Origin: Alkalihalobacillus sp. TS-13
Lineage (GTDB): Bacteria; Bacillota; Bacilli; Bacillales; Fictibacillaceae
Assembly: GCF_019720915.1 (NCBI RefSeq)
Contig: NZ_JAHKSI010000005.1
Coordinates: 106,590-170,589, forward strand
Direction of reading: 5' to 3'
DNA: 64,000 bases
The notes below the pieces were generated by a model that was given only the letters and a program-made list of their open reading frames with translations, was not told the DNA's origin and searched no databases. A program made the translations under genes and the position numbers. Position 1 is the first letter of the stretch; every line of letters starts with the position of its first letter. Shown one piece after another: positions 17,827-27,123 of this stretch.

Positions 17827-18297
17827 CTCAAAGCGCCCCTTTCACGAGAGGACCAATGGAAAAATATTTTACTTATAGCAAGATAATGGATACGTTGAGA
17901 GTGGATTTGATTGAAAGATGGTTTAGGACTACTCTATTAAATAGCAAAGAAATTCATAATATCCTAAACTATAACAAACATGTAAAAAGCGTCAATCATG
18001 CCGTAGCGTATAGTACATAGTAGGGGTAATCCGCTGAGCACCTGATTTCGGAAACGCTCACAAAAAAATGTAAACGTTATATAGAATTGAAAAAATGAAA
18101 CAAATTGACTATCTAGATGATGGAATTTATGGGGAAAAGGAGGGCTAAGTTCTCATCCTTAAATTAGTGAAATATCCGGGAAGATGGAGAGGCTGGCTTT
18201 AAGCTTCATAGAAACGAAAGAGGTGTAATCACTAAAGAGGCTCCATTAATAGGATCCTCTTTTTTGTGAGAATGGAGAATTAAATATTCTTATAGTT
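17827..18297. other. Intergenic region upstream of the kinase operon
   Basis: No gene is visible in about 470 bp. It should hold the promoter of the kinase operon (minus strand). A 12/14 match to the CcpA cre consensus, TGTAAACGTTATAT, lies at 18069-18082. A hairpin at 18235-18268 (AGAGGCTCC/GGATCCTCT plus TTTTTT) looks like a plus-strand terminator with no recognisable gene in front of it, possibly the end of a lost gene. Confidence 0.4.
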
Positions 18298-19068
18298 TTA
18301 AAGTTTTACGATATGTACGTTCACGCCATTACGCTTCATTTCCTCTTCGAAATGGTCCTGTACTTTATCGTCTACGATACAAAAGTCTATATCGGATAGG
18401 TCAGCAACTTTAGCAAAATTCACCTTGCCGATTTTACTATGATCAGTCAATAGGATGGTTTGCCTGGAGTTCGTGATCATCATACGCTTAATACGAGCCT
18501 CGGTTAGGTTAGGTGTGGTAATGATACCTTCTTTAAGATCCAAACCATTAGTACCAATAAATGCTTTATCAATTCGAATCATATTGAGCGATTGTTCGGC
18601 AAAAGGTCCGACCAATGCAGATGTTTCTCTTCGTAAATTACCGCCTAGCAGCATTACATCCAAGCCAGGAATATCTGCCAGCTCCTGCATGATAATGATC
18701 GAGTTGGTCACAATGGAAAGATTGGAAAAGGTCTTTAACTCTTTTACAAGTTCATAAGTTGTAGTTCCTGAATCTAGAAGGATGGCATCGCCTGGGTTAA
18801 TGAACTCTACCGCTTTTTTAGCAATGGCTTGCTTTTCTGCGATATAGTCTTTTTTTCTATCTCCGATTGATGCCTCATAACCGACCGGCTGTAAGAGGAT
18901 GGCACCGCCATGTGTCCTTTTAATATTATTTGTTTCCTCAAGTTCTTTAAGATCCCTTCGGATCGTAGACTCTGAAACATTAAATTGCTGACTTAAATCA
19001 TGAACGGACGCCCGAGACATATGGCGTAAGTATTCAAGAATTTGCGCTTTACGCTCTTCCATAAACAT
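18298..19068 (-). CDS. DeoR-family transcriptional regulator of the fructose/fructan importer
   Basis: Cytoplasmic repressor of 256 residues. The N-terminal winged helix carries the DeoR signature (VSESTIRRDLKELEE, then RTHGGA), and the C-terminal DeoRC effector domain has the sugar-phosphate-binding features LLDSGTTTYEL and IDKAFIGTNGL. The start at 19068 (MFMEERKAQ) is preferred because GGGAG lies 9 bp before it; the frame is open further upstream without a better site. It is divergent from the RbsBAC-like importer. A cre-like site (19085-19098) overlaps its start region. By analogy with FruR-type DeoR proteins the effector is likely fructose-1-phosphate or a related sugar phosphate; this is inference. 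Confidence 0.85.
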   Translation of the reverse strand: MFMEERKAQILEYLRHMSRASVHDLSQQFNVSESTIRRDLKELEETNNIKRTHGGAILLQPVGYEASIGDRKKDYIAEKQAIAKKAVEFINPGDAILLDSGTTTYELVKELKTFSNLSIVTNSIIIMQELADIPGLDVMLLGGNLRRETSALVGPFAEQSLNMIRIDKAFIGTNGLDLKEGIITTPNLTEARIKRMMITNSRQTILLTDHSKIGKVNFAKVADLSDIDFCIVDDKVQDHFEEEMKRNGVNVHIVKL

Positions 19069-19084
19069 GAAGCAATTCTCCCTT

Positions 19085-19098
19085 CGTAAACGTTTTCT
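19085..19098. promoter_or_regulatory. Candidate cre (CcpA) site upstream of the DeoR gene
   Basis: CGTAAACGTTTTCT matches the consensus TGWAANCGNTNWCA at 12 of 14 positions. Confidence 0.4.
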
Positions 19099-19202
19099 TT
19101 TTATCATTATAGACTAATCTCGAAGTCTTAAAGTAATAAGATGATTGCGCGATTCCTGATTTTTGACTTGCGATCATACACATTTATCTTCATGTGGCTA
19201 AA

Positions 19203-19222
19203 AATAAGCATAAGTAATCAAA
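19203..19222. promoter_or_regulatory. Candidate DeoR operator, copy 1
   Basis: AATAAGCATAAGTAATCAAA is repeated with two or three changes at 19352-19371, inside the same divergent intergenic region. Confidence 0.45.
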
Positions 19223-19318
19223 TTAATTCAAACTGTATGATGAGAATAATCATGGGAAAGAGCATTAAGTAGGGATTTATAAAGAGATTCGTTATATTTT
19301 TAATTTTTAGAAAACTTA

Positions 19319-19347
19319 TTGACAATCATCAAATACGCATATATCAT
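19319..19347 (+). promoter_or_regulatory. SigA-type promoter of the sugar importer operon
   Basis: TTGACA (19319-19324), 17-bp spacer, TATCAT (19342-19347). The expected transcription start falls at the second operator-like repeat. Confidence 0.65.
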
Positions 19348-19351
19348 CATT

Positions 19352-19371
19352 AATAAGCATAAACAATCACA
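19352..19371. promoter_or_regulatory. Candidate DeoR operator, copy 2, overlapping the transcription start
   Basis: ATAAGCATAAACAATCACAA matches the repeat at 19203-19222 and begins 5 bp after the -10 box, a position suited to repression. Confidence 0.5.
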
Positions 19372-19530
19372 ACCAATATTGGGATTTATTACACATATAA
19401 CAAAATCATTCCTTTAATCGGCTAAATGAAATATGTGTAACGGTGATTAGAAAGGAGGGAGAATGTTCGTTCATTTGTAAGCGTATTCATCGATTTCTGA
19501 AAATAATCCATCGAGGGGGAAGTAATAAAA

Positions 19531-20502
19531 ATGCAAATCAAACAAAAGAAGATCGGTGTAATTTTAATGGGAATTCTGCTTCTATTCGCGTCTGCATGTG
19601 GAAATAACGAAACTTCTGGGCAGGAAAATGAAAGCGCTGGCAACAAAAAAGGGGATCTTAAGATCGGATTGACGCTCAACAATCTGGCAAACCCGTTTTT
19701 CGTGTCGATGAGTGAAGCTGCTGGAGAATATGCGGAAGAATTAGGAGCTGAAATTATCATCCAGGCGGCTGATGCAGATTTAGCTAAGCAAACCTCTCAA
19801 ATAGAGGACTTCATTACCCAAGGGGTGGATCTTATTTTATTGAATGCTGTTGATTCTGAGGGAATCGCCGGGGCTGTCGCTCAAGCAGATGCAGCCGGAA
19901 TCCCCGTCATTAGCGTTGATGTCGGGGCTGGTGGAGGGATTGAAGGTACGGTTACCTCTGATAACTACCAGGCAGGAGTTCTCGCAGCTGAATATATGAT
20001 TGAAGATCTTGGTGGAAAGGGAAATGTCGTTGTAATTGACGGACCTCCTGTTACCGCTGTAAAAGATCGGATTGCGGGGTTTGAAGATACGATTGAAGGA
20101 ACTGATATTAAAGTGATCGCTAAGCAAAATGGCGAAGGAAACCGTGAAAAAGGGTTGCAGGTGATGGAGAGCATTCTGCAGGCGAATAAGCCAGGAACCA
20201 TTGATGCTGTTTTTGCCAACAACGACCCTGTAGCCATTGGGGCTGAGATTGCACAGCAGCAAGCTGGCCGCCAGGATGAGTTTTACATTGTGGGTGTCGA
20301 TGGCTCTCCTGATGTTATTAAAGCGATGAAGAAAGAGGGAAGTTCGATTGCAGGAACATCGGCCCAGAATCCGAGTGAAATGGTCAAAAAAGCTATGGAT
20401 GTTGGGATCCAGGTATTGGATGGCGAATCTATCGAAGAAGTGATCAAAATCCCAGTAGATTTAGTGACTCAAGACAACTTAGATTCCTATAAAGGTTGGT
20501 AA
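19531..20502 (+). CDS. Sugar ABC transporter binding lipoprotein (RbsB family)
   Basis: Extracytoplasmic periplasmic-binding-protein type I fold of 323 residues. It has a lipoprotein signal (IGVILMGILLLFASAC) and the RbsB-like core: KIGLTLNNLANPFFVSM, VDLILLNAVDSEGIAGAV and VFANNDPVAIGAEIAQQ. ATG at 19531 follows GAGGGGGAAG. It is the first gene of a binding protein-ATPase-permease operon that ends in a levanase, so the ligand is most likely fructose or short fructans. The similarity to RbsB by itself would not distinguish ribose from fructose. Confidence 0.88.
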   Translation: MQIKQKKIGVILMGILLLFASACGNNETSGQENESAGNKKGDLKIGLTLNNLANPFFVSMSEAAGEYAEELGAEIIIQAADADLAKQTSQIEDFITQGVDLILLNAVDSEGIAGAVAQADAAGIPVISVDVGAGGGIEGTVTSDNYQAGVLAAEYMIEDLGGKGNVVVIDGPPVTAVKDRIAGFEDTIEGTDIKVIAKQNGEGNREKGLQVMESILQANKPGTIDAVFANNDPVAIGAEIAQQQAGRQDEFYIVGVDGSPDVIKAMKKEGSSIAGTSAQNPSEMVKKAMDVGIQVLDGESIEEVIKIPVDLVTQDNLDSYKGW

Positions 20503-20517
20503 TCTTTATATCGAACG

Positions 20518-20547
20518 TACGGTCCTTGTGGTTTCAACAAGGGCCGT
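20518..20547 (+). promoter_or_regulatory. Stem-loop between binding-protein and ATPase genes
   Basis: ACGGTCCTTGT pairs with ACAAGGGCCGT. There is no strong U-run, so it more likely protects the upstream transcript or partially attenuates than fully terminates, which would favour excess binding protein. Confidence 0.55.
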
Positions 20548-20574
20548 CATTTCAATCAAGGAAGGGTGAAAGCT

Positions 20575-22140
20575 ATGATTATGCAGGAAAAAGTAGAGGC
20601 AAGAACGCCTATTTTAAAGATGGAAGGGATTAATAAAACTTTTTCTGGCACAACGGTGTTGAAAAATGTAAACATCGAGCTATACCCTGGTGAAGTCCAC
20701 GCCTTAATGGGAGAGAACGGAGCCGGAAAATCCACATTAATGAAAATAGTATCGGGCGTTTATATGCCTGACCAAGACAGTGGAACAATCACTTATAAAA
20801 CTGACCAAGTTACCTGGAAGGACCCGATGACAGCAAGAAAAATGGGTATTGGTGTGATCCATCAGGAACTTAACTTAGCCCCTAACTTGACCATCAGTGA
20901 AAATATCTTGATGGGAACAAAATACCCCCGAAATAAATTCGGTATGGTGCGCTGGGAAAAAGTACATAGACGGGCAAAGGAAGTGTTGACTTCCATGGGA
21001 TCAGATTTAAAGCCAGAAACACTAGTCTCGACGTTAAGTGTAGCCCAGCAGCAGATGGTGGAAATCGCAAGAGCCCTCTCATACAAAGCTGAAGTCTTGA
21101 TTATGGATGAACCGACTGCCTCTTTAACGGATAAAGAAATTGACAGGCTTTTTGAAATCATAAAGGACTTAAGAAAACAGGGTGTTGCGATCGTCTATAT
21201 TTCCCATCGGATGGAAGAAATTTTTAAAATTTCCGATCGTTATACCGTTTTGCGTGATGGAGAGTGGATTAAAAGTGGTCCTATCCAAGAAACGAACACG
21301 GATCATTTAGTCAGTTTAATGGTTGGCCGTGATCTGAAAGGCTTGTTTCAAAGGTCGATAGGAAACGATATAAAAGCAGGGGATAAAGAAAACCCTGCAT
21401 TAGAAGTGAAGAATTTAAGTGATAATACTTTTGTAAGGGATCTGTCTTTTCAGATCTATCCAGGAGAAATTGTCGGATTTGCAGGACTTGTCGGGGCAGG
21501 TCGAACAGAGCTTGTCCGGTCGATCTTTGGCGCCTCGGATATTCTTCAGGGAGAAATTTGGGTAGCGGGAGAAAAGGTTCAAATCAAGTCCCCGATCGAG
21601 GCAATCAAGTATGGGATTGCCCTCGTGCCAGAAAGCCGTAAGGAACAAGGACTATTTCTTGATATGTCTGTAAAAGAAAACATCTTGCTGGCGGAACTAA
21701 AAAAGCATAAAAAGAGCTTAAAAATTAATTGGAATTCTTTAAACCATGCAGCTGACGTGTATATCAAAAACTTAAAAATCAAGACAGCCTCACCCGATCA
21801 GTCAATTTCTGGTTTGAGCGGCGGGAACCAGCAAAAGGCGGTCATTGCCAGGTGGCTGTCAACAAACCCTAAAGTACTGCTGCTCGACGAGCCAACACGT
21901 GGTGTAGATATAGGAGCAAAAACGGAAATTCATAAAATTATTTCGGAACTTGCCGATGCAGGGCTCGCAGTTTTGATGATCTCTTCTGAACTTCCTGAAG
22001 TCATCGGGATAAGTGATCGGATTTTGGTTATGAATGAAGGAAGGATCACCGGACACCTTCAGAAAAATGAAGCTACTCAAGAACGCATTATGCATTACGC
22101 AACGGGAGGGAATAAAGATGAAATCAATTCTGTCGACTAA
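20575..22140 (+). CDS. Sugar ABC transporter ATPase, double domain (RbsA/MglA family)
   Basis: Cytoplasmic ATPase of 521 residues with two fused nucleotide-binding domains. Domain 1 has Walker A GENGAGKST, signature LSVAQQQMVEIARAL and Walker B VLIMDEPTASL. Domain 2 has the degenerate Walker A GLVGAGRTEL usual for RbsA, signature LSGGNQQKAVIARWL and Walker B VLLLDEPTRGVD. ATG at 20575 is preferred over GTG 20566 because AAGGAAGGG then has 8-bp spacing. The permease start overlaps its end by 23 bp, which implies translational coupling. It should energise import of the sugar bound by the upstream lipoprotein. Confidence 0.92.
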   Translation: MIMQEKVEARTPILKMEGINKTFSGTTVLKNVNIELYPGEVHALMGENGAGKSTLMKIVSGVYMPDQDSGTITYKTDQVTWKDPMTARKMGIGVIHQELNLAPNLTISENILMGTKYPRNKFGMVRWEKVHRRAKEVLTSMGSDLKPETLVSTLSVAQQQMVEIARALSYKAEVLIMDEPTASLTDKEIDRLFEIIKDLRKQGVAIVYISHRMEEIFKISDRYTVLRDGEWIKSGPIQETNTDHLVSLMVGRDLKGLFQRSIGNDIKAGDKENPALEVKNLSDNTFVRDLSFQIYPGEIVGFAGLVGAGRTELVRSIFGASDILQGEIWVAGEKVQIKSPIEAIKYGIALVPESRKEQGLFLDMSVKENILLAELKKHKKSLKINWNSLNHAADVYIKNLKIKTASPDQSISGLSGGNQQKAVIARWLSTNPKVLLLDEPTRGVDIGAKTEIHKIISELADAGLAVLMISSELPEVIGISDRILVMNEGRITGHLQKNEATQERIMHYATGGNKDEINSVD

Positions 22141-23113
22141 TCAGCAGCCAGCGGCCCAGCCGCCTGTCCAGCCCCGATTCAAGCTCGGTCATCAGGCTTC
22201 AACCGTCTGGAATCAGCTTGGGATGGTCATTATTTTAATTTTACTATGTATAGTAATGAGCGTAATGGCACCAAACTTTTTAGACTCGTCCAATCTGACA
22301 AACATCCTAAAACAAGTATCGGTTACTGCCATTTTAGCTGCAGGAATGACGATTGTTATTTTGACCGGTGGTATTGATTTATCCGTGGGATCCATTGTAG
22401 CCCTATCCGGAGTCGTTTCGGTCATGGCTTCCCAAACAGGAATAAATCCGATTTTAGCCATGCTGCTCGGTGTTGGAGCTGGTTATCTTGTGGGTTTCAT
22501 TAATGGCGTATTTACAGCCAAAATCGGCCTGCCTGCTTTTATCGTTACCTTAGCGAGTATGACCTACGTTAGAGGACTGGCCTATGTCACAAGTGGAGGC
22601 TATCCGGTTGTCTTAGAATCTACTACCTTTCGATTCATTGGGTCAGGTTCTATTTTATCGATCCCTACACCCATTTATTTAATGATCCTCGTGTATATCG
22701 TCATGTTTCTTGTTTTAAAATACACGATGTTTGGACGCCATATTTATGCGATTGGCGGAAATGAAGAAGCGGCTAGATTAACTGGGATCAAAGTGAAAAA
22801 GACATTGGTTAATGTTTATTCTATCAGCGGCTTACTCGCTGGTTTAGGCGGTGTAGTACTCGCTGGCCGACTTTACTCAGGTCAGCCGACGGCAGGAAAT
22901 ATGTATGAACTTGATGCCATCGCAGCGGTAATTTTAGGTGGTTCAAAATTAACAGGCGGTGTCGGTAAGATTCAAGGCACCATCATTGGAGTGTTGATTA
23001 TGGGAGTCATTACTAATGGTCTTACGCTAATGGACGTCAGTTATTACTGGCAACTTGTCGTCAAGGGGGGAGTCATTGTATCAGCAGTGTTAATCGACCG
23101 GTTACGTTCCTAA
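22118..23113 (+). CDS. Sugar ABC transporter permease (RbsC family)
   Basis: Integral membrane permease of 331 residues with about eight to ten hydrophobic helices. It has the family motif GMTIVILTGGIDLSVGS and GGNEEAARLTGIKV in the loop that contacts the ATPase. ATG at 22118 follows GGGAGGG. It lies within the end of the ATPase gene and 18 bp before the levanase gene, so the four genes form one transcript (binding protein, ATPase, permease, levanase). The likely cargo is fructose, based on the enzyme that follows. Confidence 0.9.
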   Translation: MKSILSTNQQPAAQPPVQPRFKLGHQASTVWNQLGMVIILILLCIVMSVMAPNFLDSSNLTNILKQVSVTAILAAGMTIVILTGGIDLSVGSIVALSGVVSVMASQTGINPILAMLLGVGAGYLVGFINGVFTAKIGLPAFIVTLASMTYVRGLAYVTSGGYPVVLESTTFRFIGSGSILSIPTPIYLMILVYIVMFLVLKYTMFGRHIYAIGGNEEAARLTGIKVKKTLVNVYSISGLLAGLGGVVLAGRLYSGQPTAGNMYELDAIAAVILGGSKLTGGVGKIQGTIIGVLIMGVITNGLTLMDVSYYWQLVVKGGVIVSAVLIDRLRS

Positions 23114-23131
23114 AAAATTTAAAGGAAGGAG

Positions 23132-26100
23132 ATGAATTACCATTTGGATAAATCTGTATGGAAAAGAAGGCTTTCGTTGTTGCTCTGTTTGCTTATTGTA
23201 GGTGTGCCGGCAAATGTGCTTGCGGATGAGTCAGGATATTATGAAGAGCCCTACCGGAATCAATTTCATTTTTCTCCTGAAGCAAACTGGATGAACGATC
23301 CGAATGGGATGGTTTATTACGAAGGAGAATACCATTTGTTTTACCAGTACTATCCTTATGGCACAACTTGGGGACCGATGCATTGGGGGCATGCGGTTAG
23401 TAAAGATCTTGTAAAGTGGGAGCACCTTCCGATTGCTCTATATCCTGACGAACATGGCCATATATTCTCAGGAAGTGCCGTTATAGATTGGGAGAATACA
23501 GCAGGTTTTGGGAAGGAAGCAATGGTCGCTATTTTTACCCACTCCGGCCCAAATGGACAAGTCCAAAGTCTTGCTTACAGTCTTGATAAGGGAAGGTCAT
23601 GGGAAAAGTATGAAGGTAACCCGGTGATGCCGGATCCTCCTGTCGCAGATTGGCGTGACCCCAAGGTTTTCTGGCATGAAGATTCCAGCAAGTGGGTAAT
23701 GTCGCTTGCAGCCAAAAATAAAATTATGTTTTATACGTCTCCCAATTTAAAAGAATGGGAATTTGCAAGTGAATTCGGTCCAGATGGCGGTATCCAATCC
23801 AATAGTCTTGATCAGGTATCGTACGCTATGTCCGACTATACCGGAAGCTCGTTTAGTTATGAAGGTGATATAACGCTTAATGAAAAGAATGGCCGGGAGG
23901 GTTCCGGCGGATTAGTCTTTCGATCGGACAAAGAAGGAAACAATGCGTACATCGCCAATGTTGATGCAAAAAATGATCGCGTGACATTCAGTAAAATCGT
24001 GAATGGTGAGGTAGAAGAGCTGGCTCGTGAACCAATGGACGTGAAAACTTCATCGACGCATCACGTCAAGGCAGTGGCTGATGGTGACAATATAAAAGTC
24101 TTTGTGGATGATCAGCTTATGATACAGCAGAATGACCAATCATTTGCCCATGGATATTATGGGTTGATATCCAGTGGCTCAACGGCTGCATTTCGTAACG
24201 TCGAATTTACAAATACATCCAATTTCGTAACTAATTTGTCTGGCTGGAAGGCGATCAGCGGATCATGGGAAGACTCCTTAGAGGGGAAAACAGGGGCTTC
24301 TAGAGAAGATGCCTTTACTTTGAGTGGTCAAACCGCCGATAACTTTTTGTACGAATCGGAAGTCAAAGTATCAAAAGATCAAGGAGAAGGTGGAGCTGGA
24401 GCTCTCGTTTTCCGTGCTGATCAAGGTGTAAAAAACGGCTACTTTGCCAATGTTGATGCTTTAAACGATGTGGCGAAGCTGATGAAGATCGAGAACGGGA
24501 AAATCACTGTTTTAGCTGAAAAATCGATGAGTATTGAGACGGACCAGACTTATCGCCTGAAAATCGATGCATATGACGATCATATAAAAGTCTATGTTGA
24601 TGACACCCTCATTCATGATCTTAAGGATGGCACTTTTACAGATGGGTACCTTGGGTTAAATGTATGGAACTCTACCACACTATTTCAAAATGTAAAAAAG
24701 GGGGAAAACATCAGAACTTCTGATATGGTAATCGCCAATCATGATTTTGAAACAGGCGATCTGACAGGATGGACCTCTATGAAAGGAAATGCCTTTACAG
24801 ATGATCACGTTACCGATGTAAGCAACTACTGGGGTGGACCGTTTGAACCTCAAGGGAATTATCATTTATGGGGATTTTCCGACCTTCATGAGGGGGATCA
24901 TGCAATAGGCGAGTTGCGTTCTTCCTACTTCAAATTAAGTGGGTCCGGGGAAATCAACTTTCTGTTAGGCGGAGGGAATGATATCAGCAACCGTTATGTA
25001 TCCTTGGTTAGAGCTTCTGACGGACAGGAACTAATCCGCCAGGCTAACACGAAGTTTAAAGATGACGAAACATATAAGCGTTATGTCTGGGATGCTTCTG
25101 AATATGTGGGAGAAGTTTTCTATATTAAAGCAGTGGATCAGGCTACTGGCGGGTGGGGTCATATCAACATCGATGATTTCAATGTTTATAATGAAGGACC
25201 GATTCCTGATGAGGTCGACCAGGTAGCTAAAGAGCCCGAAAAAAATGATTCCAAACAAAGCGGGACGATTGAAGAGTGGACAGCGGTATCAGGAGAGTGG
25301 ATTGATTCAACCCACGGAAGTAATGGCGGCATCTGGGAATGCCCGACATTAGTGGAACTTCCGATTGATGGAGATCCCAATAACACGAAGTGGGTCCTGC
25401 AAGTAAGTATTAATGACGGGGGCCCTGCTGGTGGATCTGGTATGCAATACTTTGTTGGTGGCTTTGATGGAATAACATTTACCAATGAGAATCCACCAGA
25501 TAAAGTACTATGGAGTGATTACGGAGCGGATTATTATGCTGCCGTTGACTGGAGTGGGATCGAAGGAGATCATGGAGAAAAATACTGGCTCGGCTGGATG
25601 AGCAACTGGCAGTATGCTCATAAAACACCTACCTCAACGTGGAGAAGTTCGATGTCTTTACCGCGCACAATGGAACTCACTCAAACCGAAGAGGGAACTC
25701 GTTTAAAACAAACGCCTGTTTCTCTAAAAAGTATTCAAAACAATAGTCAAATGACTTCCTATGATAATGTAGTAATTTCAAACAACAGCAGCCTTCTTTC
25801 TAATTTCTCAGGAGATACGTATGAAATGATCGCCGAATTCGATGTTTCTAATACGAATGCATCGGAGTTTGGTTTTAAAGTCAGAAAAGGGGATGGAGAA
25901 GAATACACTAAAATAGGGTACGATCTTGCAGGGGAACAGCTCTTTGTTGATCGTGCAAATTCCGATGATTTTGACTATGGTGATCATGTTGTAGATAGGC
26001 ATGCTGGCCCGCTAACAGCTTCAGATGGTAAAGTAAAAATGCATATTTTTGTTGATCGCTCAGCTGTTGAAGTATTCGGAACAGATGGAGAAATTGTAAT

Positions 26101-26761
26101 CACCGATCAAATTTTTCCTGATCCATCAAGTAAAGGGTTGGAGATATATAGTGAAGATGGAGAGGTCACCTTAAATTCGTTGGAAATTTATCCATTAAAG
26201 AGTATTTGGAAAGATAAGAATCGTTTTAAAACAAATTTAACCGGCTGGAAGCCTGTTTCGGGGAGCTGGGCAAAGACGAGGGAAGGATTACAAGGCCAAA
26301 GCAGTGGCGATTCTTTTAACATATCGGCTCAAGAAGGACATGATTTTCAGTATGAAGCCGATATTAAAGTGCTGGATTCCGACTCCCATCCGGATGACCC
26401 TGAACAAGATTTAGTTGATAATTTAGTAGGCGCAGGAGCTTTGGTTTTTCGTTCTGATCCTGATGCAAAAAACGGATATGCAGCCAATATTGATGTAAAA
26501 AATAATGAAGTCAAACTTATCAAATTTTTGGATGGAAAGGGAATTGACCTGGCAACCTACAATGACGATGGTAAGTTGAAGTTAAATGCCAATCGGGATT
26601 ATCGCATAAAGGTAGAAACGAAAGGTGAACATATAAAGGTTTATTTGGACAAAAAGCTAGTGATTGACATAAAGGATTCCACATTTAAAGAGGGGTATTT
26701 AGGCTTAAACGTATGGGATTCAACAGTAGTGTTTAACAAAGTGAAGATGAATGAAGATTGA
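23132..26761 (+). CDS. Giant secreted levanase/fructanase (GH32) with CBM modules inserted in the catalytic domain
   Basis: Extracellular exo-type fructanase of about 1209 residues, related to B. subtilis SacC. A signal peptide precedes ADESGYYEEPY. The catalytic residues are Asp56 (WMNDPNG), Asp176 (WRDPKV) and Glu736 (GIWECP). In SacC the last two are about 65 residues apart; here they are 560 apart. The intervening ~500 residues hold two CBM66-like units (about 222-367 and 364-525) and another beta-sandwich unit (about 531-690; NHDFETGDLTGW). GH32 then resumes, followed by its beta-sandwich and a third CBM66-like module (about 1030-1209; NLTGWKPVSGSW to LGLNVWDSTVVF). The ATG sits directly on the binding site; a TTG at 23144 has better spacing and may be the real start. 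No frameshift is seen. Confidence 0.9.
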   Translation: MNYHLDKSVWKRRLSLLLCLLIVGVPANVLADESGYYEEPYRNQFHFSPEANWMNDPNGMVYYEGEYHLFYQYYPYGTTWGPMHWGHAVSKDLVKWEHLPIALYPDEHGHIFSGSAVIDWENTAGFGKEAMVAIFTHSGPNGQVQSLAYSLDKGRSWEKYEGNPVMPDPPVADWRDPKVFWHEDSSKWVMSLAAKNKIMFYTSPNLKEWEFASEFGPDGGIQSNSLDQVSYAMSDYTGSSFSYEGDITLNEKNGREGSGGLVFRSDKEGNNAYIANVDAKNDRVTFSKIVNGEVEELAREPMDVKTSSTHHVKAVADGDNIKVFVDDQLMIQQNDQSFAHGYYGLISSGSTAAFRNVEFTNTSNFVTNLSGWKAISGSWEDSLEGKTGASREDAFTLSGQTADNFLYESEVKVSKDQGEGGAGALVFRADQGVKNGYFANVDALNDVAKLMKIENGKITVLAEKSMSIETDQTYRLKIDAYDDHIKVYVDDTLIHDLKDGTFTDGYLGLNVWNSTTLFQNVKKGENIRTSDMVIANHDFETGDLTGWTSMKGNAFTDDHVTDVSNYWGGPFEPQGNYHLWGFSDLHEGDHAIGELRSSYFKLSGSGEINFLLGGGNDISNRYVSLVRASDGQELIRQANTKFKDDETYKRYVWDASEYVGEVFYIKAVDQATGGWGHINIDDFNVYNEGPIPDEVDQVAKEPEKNDSKQSGTIEEWTAVSGEWIDSTHGSNGGIWECPTLVELPIDGDPNNTKWVLQVSINDGGPAGGSGMQYFVGGFDGITFTNENPPDKVLWSDYGADYYAAVDWSGIEGDHGEKYWLGWMSNWQYAHKTPTSTWRSSMSLPRTMELTQTEEGTRLKQTPVSLKSIQNNSQMTSYDNVVISNNSSLLSNFSGDTYEMIAEFDVSNTNASEFGFKVRKGDGEEYTKIGYDLAGEQLFVDRANSDDFDYGDHVVDRHAGPLTASDGKVKMHIFVDRSAVEVFGTDGEIVITDQIFPDPSSKGLEIYSEDGEVTLNSLEIYPLKSIWKDKNRFKTNLTGWKPVSGSWAKTREGLQGQSSGDSFNISAQEGHDFQYEADIKVLDSDSHPDDPEQDLVDNLVGAGALVFRSDPDAKNGYAANIDVKNNEVKLIKFLDGKGIDLATYNDDGKLKLNANRDYRIKVETKGEHIKVYLDKKLVIDIKDSTFKEGYLGLNVWDSTVVFNKVKMNED

Positions 26762-26786
26762 CTTCATTTTGTAGACAGACTATAAC

Positions 26787-26832
26787 CTGAATGATAGGCA
26801 CTTCAAAAAGGTGTCTCATTCAGGTTTTTTGT
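26787..26832 (+). terminator. Terminator of the importer-levanase operon
   Basis: CCTGAATGATAGGCAC pairs with GGTGTCTCATTCAGG, followed by TTTTTTG. Confidence 0.85.
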
Positions 26833-27064
26833 GTTTTCAAATACGGAAGAAGTGAAAAGCGTGATCTACTCCCCTGAATTGGTCCTACGTCAATCTACTA
26901 AAAATTAAACGCTTCAAGTATAAGCCTTCGGGATGCCACATAAAGAATACTGCCAATTTCAGTAGACTGCGACCAGAAACCATGTTTCTACGGCCAAAAC
27001 TGCCAAAAACGTCCTGTTTCAATTATCCTATAAATACCAACATTCTGAATTTTCTTTAATTATA

Positions 27065-27093
27065 TTGACAGCGGTTACGTCTTTGCCTACGAT
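27065..27093 (+). promoter_or_regulatory. cstA promoter with overlapping cre-like site
   Basis: TTGACA (27065-27070), 17 bp, TACGAT (27088-27093). A 12/14 cre match, TGACAGCGGTTACG, spans 27066-27079, so CcpA binding would block the promoter. Confidence 0.5.
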
Positions 27094-27123
27094 AGTAGTA
27101 ATGAGACAAGGGAGGGGTAGGTA

